Below are positions 61,201-64,000 of a stretch of 64,000 nucleotides of DNA, piece after piece. The notes under the pieces are model-generated. The model was given only the letters and a program-made list of their open reading frames with translations, made no database searches and was not told where the DNA came from. Origin of the DNA: Polytrichum commune (Eukaryota; Streptophyta; Polytrichopsida; Polytrichales; Polytrichaceae). Location: the NCBI GenBank assembly GCA_950295325.1, contig OX485805.1, forward strand, positions 28,073,501 through 28,137,500, in the 5' to 3' direction. How positions within the stretch are numbered: position 1 is the stretch's first letter; each line of letters begins with the position of its first letter. The position numbers and the translations under genes are program-made.

Positions 61201-62924
61201 CTTAGGCAGCTTAACCGTGGAGTTCCCATGGAATCAAGGTTAATGCCTTGGGTGTAAGCCATCCTTCCAGCCAGATAACAGATAGCACTTGCCAATACCT
61301 TCCTTCAATACAAATACCTAGCTAAAGTTCCACTGCTAGACAAATATGAGATGAGAAGCAAGATATCTGACAAGCAACATATGAAAATGGTCAGCAGTTC
61401 ACACTAGCGAGTAACATGATTACAAACACCTACTGCTACCGATTGTTCTTCTCTTCACTGTGACAAGATTGATGGTAGTAATCACATGATGTGAGCAATA
61501 TTAGTATAAATGACATGCCCATATTTGACTAGGAGATTGTAGTGAGTGTCATAGGATTATATTGAATTATATATCATTGTATGAATATTTATATTCTGAA
61601 TATTTTCAATCTCTTTTCTGTTCACGCAAAGCGAATTTACCTGCCGCCTTAAGGTCCAGCAACATAGCCATTGTTCTAGGATCACAGTGTGCTGCAGCAT
61701 AATGAAGTGCATGCGCCCCATCCAAGTTCAACTTCTTCTCCTCCAGCAGCAAACGCACCAATTCAATGTCATCCGAGTCAAGTGCTCTGCAAAAATAAAT
61801 ATCCAGATGCTGTTAGCACAAAACAATCACAAACTTTTGTATCCAGAGTGTTTGGTTCTGGTGATGTGATGGCAGTTCAATCCCAATGATCTGGACTGCT
61901 ATACACACTCCAGGGAAGAGTTTCCTGGAATCCAAACAAGAGGAACAGAATCAAAACAATTGACATCAAAGAGCACCGAACGAGGATCTCAAAGTGATAC
62001 AACAATAGACTTATTTTTCAGGGGCTCAAAAATCACCAAACTGCACAAGGAGGCTCGGTCTTTGTAGGAAATCCTAACCCCAGTCAATACAACACTACTA
62101 TGGAGGAACAGACCAGTGTTGGGTTGGTATCATATTTTTTTGATACCAATCAGGCATCCGTAATGAGGATTTCACATTTTTTGCTACCAGTAGGGTATAG
62201 GTGATTAACAATATTTATTTTTTTTGATATCATTTGAGTCTATATATTATGCAAAACCCTTCATACCTAGGCAAAATCGCACTAGTATCAATATGGTTTA
62301 GAATGTTATTGACCCAAATAAAACCTTGGGTAAACAAAGATTATCTCACCTTGATATACCCACCAAATAACAATTTTTGGTATGAAAAGTTTGATACACA
62401 CAAGTAGGTTCATTGATACCATTATTGATGTTGATTAATGATACATTGATTCACCTATATACCAGACCAACATTGTAACAGACCATGCAACTCAAAAAAC
62501 TACCATAGTTTCCCCCCCCCCCCAGTACTGATGTAGACTATTGCAATGCATAGAACTGCTAACCTAACCACAATTCTGTCCAGCAGGTCCCCAATGGTGG
62601 GAAGGGTGACCCATTTTCCAGGGACTCAGGTATTATCCACCAAAGATAAAAGCATTGCCTGTGTATTGCCCTGCATTGCTTCTCTTGAACTTGCTCCAGA
62701 TGACATCCTTCATGTCCAAGCTCGAGACGAAATCTCTTCACACTCTTGAGAGCTTCTCCTGGAATCTCCCTTTCTAGTGTAAAATTATCAATATCTGAGT
62801 TGGCTATCACCTTCAAGCAAAGACAGTGCAGGTCAGGAACCTCACGAGTACACGCAAGTTTCGATATATAAAGCACATCCTCCACTTGATAATTGTTGTT
62901 GTCCAAATTGTCCATAAGGTATTG
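58290..62924 (-). CDS. NPR1-like transcriptional co-activator, C-terminal part
   Basis: Salicylic-acid pathway regulator family (BTB, ankyrin, NPR1-like C domain) that works with TGA bZIP factors in the nucleus. Five exons on the minus strand: 62924-62659, 61786-61641, 60724-60404, 59454-59191 and 58561-58290, giving the last 422 residues. Visible: BTB-proximal helices (YQVEDVLYISKLACTREVPD) and ankyrin repeats with the family hallmarks ALDSDDIELVRLLLEE, LDGAHALHYAAAHCD and GLTVLHVAAWRREP. These are followed by KDRLCIDLLEQAEKR, LLYLENR|VSLAKLLFPQEA, RRRRPSVDLNEEP (basic, nuclear) and VEAGRRVFPKYSAVVDK. All phases agree if the first visible intron uses a GC donor at 62658-62657. The BTB exon(s) should lie beyond 64000. 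The C-terminus ends in a Ser-rich stretch. Confidence 0.93.
58641..58864. mobile_element. Hairpin MITE (224 bp) in the last NPR1 intron
   Basis: Bounded by GAGCATCC and GGATGCTC. Arms 58641-58741 and 58753-58864 match through CACCAAA(C/T)GGCCCTC, AGACGGAATG(T/C)TTGTCTC and CCAAATAT(A/G)TCCAAAATGTG. The loop is only about 11 bases, so the whole element is one long hairpin. The flanks do not give a clean target duplication. Confidence 0.8.
59589..60302. repeat. Direct duplication (about 355 bp unit) in an NPR1 intron
   Basis: The blocks TCAAATCTTATGTGGCATATG(G/A)TGTGTCACTT, AAGTGGT(A/C)AGATA, ATTTTATATGTC(C/T)A, CAATGT, and CATTATGGAC(A/G)(G/A)CTAACA occur twice in order, in 59589-59930 and 59946-60302. 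Non-coding. Confidence 0.85.
60874..61266 (-). mobile_element. 5S rRNA-derived SINE-like element, copy A
   Basis: On the minus strand the head reads AACTCCACGGTTAAGCTGCC, then GGAATAGTACTCGATGGGTGAC, which aligns to plant 5S rRNA (AACTCCGCAGTTAAGCGTGC ... GAGTAGTACTAGGATGGGTGAC). A body starting GTGCACCCTACCACCTATG and a tail ending CAGAGCTGTCTTTTGTT are shared with copy B. It is flanked by CCAGTCAGATAA (60862-60873) and CCAGCCAGATAA (61267-61278), an 11/12 target-site duplication. It carries an insert of about 140 bases that copy B lacks. It lies between NPR1 exons. Confidence 0.82.
62116..62476. mobile_element. MITE family M, copy 2 (361 bp, perfect 9-bp target duplication)
   Basis: Flanked by AACAGACCA on both sides (62107-62115 and 62477-62485). 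The ends are inverted repeats (GTGTTGGGTTGGTAT; TATACCAGACCAACATTGT). It is homologous over its whole length to 22152-22519. A 9-bp duplication and non-coding body fit a Mutator-type MITE. Inserted in an NPR1 intron. Confidence 0.87.
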
Positions 62925-62975
62925 CTGCAAATCAGCAGATCCATGTCAGTCTTTTCACAACATCAACATTCCATA

Positions 62976-63223
62976 TAAGGAAAGAAAGATGACTCAAATA
63001 TTGCCACCAGTGTGAAGTATGGTGTTGCTTCATTTCCAAGTTGGTCTAAGTCTATATGTAATATCCGATACCCCACTATGATTGGGTGGATCAAAGATGG
63101 TAGGGTGCACTGGAAATCAAGAGCTAGGAAGGTCACCCATCCAAGTACTATTCCAGTCTTAGGCGGCTGAACCTCGGAGTTCCCGTGAGATCTGGGTTTA
63201 GGCCTTGGGTTTAAGCCACCCCT
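62976..63223 (-). mobile_element. 5S rRNA-derived SINE-like element, copy B
   Basis: Minus-strand head GGAACTCCGAGGTTCAGCCG, then GAATAGTACTTGGATGGGTG and ACCTTCCTAGC, a clear match to 5S rRNA. The body GTGCACCCTACCATCTTTGA leads to the tail GGCAATATTTGAGTCATC. A possible 7-bp duplication TTCCATA lies at 62969-62975 and 63224-63230. This is the most compact of the three copies (248 bp) and probably closest to the family form. Confidence 0.8.
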
Positions 63224-63459
63224 TTCCATAGGGGCATTTACTAGTGGCATCCTCTACAGTGCAGAAGCTTTTAGACTTTCAATATCTCCATATTCACGAA
63301 GTGTTGAATGAACTCAGGTAGGGAACAACTTCACTTGACAATATAAAGGAGCTTAAAGTCAGTAATATGGAAGCGCTTTGTGATTATGAAAGATTTCAGG
63401 TAAACATCAAGTAGACTACATCCAAGTCGGTACAAGAAAATGTGTAACTAAACGAGTTC

Positions 63460-63990
63460 AATTATTCACCATGGGTTTCCTGGTTACCCAGACATTACAA
63501 ACTTCTAAATTTAGATACACCAATAATACTGCTTTCGCATTGATTCAATCACATCAAATTACAACATTAAAGCAATGCTCACCAAACATACGGTTGCAAT
63601 TAGTGTATTCTGTTTCTATAGATGCAAGACCTAAATTAATGGAATAAAATCCAGGGTGAGTGGTTGGCCACGAGGAGGAGGAGGAGGATGAGTTAGGACC
63701 TGAGCAAGATTCTTGGGCATTGGGGTCTCAATACTGAAGCGCATGTCAAATAATTCACAAACTTCTAAATTCATATACCATTAACATTGATTCGATCACA
63801 ACAAATTAAAGCATTGCAGTAATGTCCGCCAAACATAGGGTTTCAATTTTTACATTATCTTTCTATGTTTTATAGATGCAAGACCTAAACTATTAAAACA
63901 CACACTCCAGGGTGGAAATTCACATCAGTGATTGGCCATGAGGAGGAGGAAGAGTTGGGAGTTTGGACCTGAGCAAGGTTCTTAAGCTCT
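63460..63990. repeat. Tandem pair of a dispersed repeat (unit about 255 bp)
   Basis: CACAAACTTCTAAATT, TTGATTC(A/G)ATCACA, CCAAACATA, ATAGATGCAAGACCTAAA and GAGGAGGAGGA(A/G) appear twice, about 255 bases apart. A third, more diverged member is at 21075-21185 in DnaJ intron 1 (TTGATTCAATCACGTCAAACTACAAC ... GCTGCAAGACCTAAA). No open frame. At this end of the window the sequence should be intron of the NPR1-like gene; I see no BTB coding here. Confidence 0.75.
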
Positions 63991-64000
63991 GGGATGTCAA

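Noticed and set aside
63224-64000. Possible BTB exon of the NPR1-like gene near the right edge
   Set aside because: No BTB motif on the minus strand; the region is dispersed tandem repeat, so the exon should lie outside the window.

Overview
The window is nuclear DNA of a land plant. Genes are split into many short exons with GT-AG introns, spacers are AT-rich, and the products are plant-type (PCC13-62 desiccation protein, NPR1 co-activator, LAF3-type amidohydrolase). An RCC1+HECT (small HERC) ubiquitin ligase, a class I do not know from flowering plants, points to a seedless lineage (bryophyte, lycophyte or fern); this is inference, and the species is not identifiable by eye. All gene models were built by hand from splice sites, reading phase and family resemblance. 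In each complete gene the exon lengths sum to an open frame.

Layout: 1-688 (+) end of ribosomal protein L27a; 2624-4970 (-) PCC13-62-like desiccation protein; 5.1-17.5 kb a gene-poor, repeat-bearing spacer; 17488-21480 (-) class II DnaJ co-chaperone with exon duplicates and a 1-kb fold-back element in its neighbourhood; 23484-29686 (-) LAF3-like amidohydrolase (15 exons); 30956-42546 (+) small HERC E3 ligase (31 exons), head-to-head with LAF3; 44248-47562 (-) SDHAF2, the succinate dehydrogenase flavinylation factor; 48347-52852 (+) calmodulin-lysine N-methyltransferase, head-to-head with SDHAF2; 53688-55278 a dead Tc1-type transposon; 58290-62924 (-) C-terminal two thirds of an NPR1-like gene whose BTB exon(s) lie beyond the right edge.

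The genes are unrelated housekeeping, stress and signalling genes with no operon-like logic. The most unusual content is mobile: three copies of a short element whose head is derived from 5S rRNA, one with an 11/12-bp target-site duplication (a 5S-derived SINE, apparently); a Tc1 element with a stop codon exactly at its catalytic glutamate and an unusual paired-inverted end structure; a two-copy MITE family, one copy with a perfect 9-bp target duplication; and several long inverted repeats. I saw no CRISPR array, viral genome or bacterial-style gene cluster.
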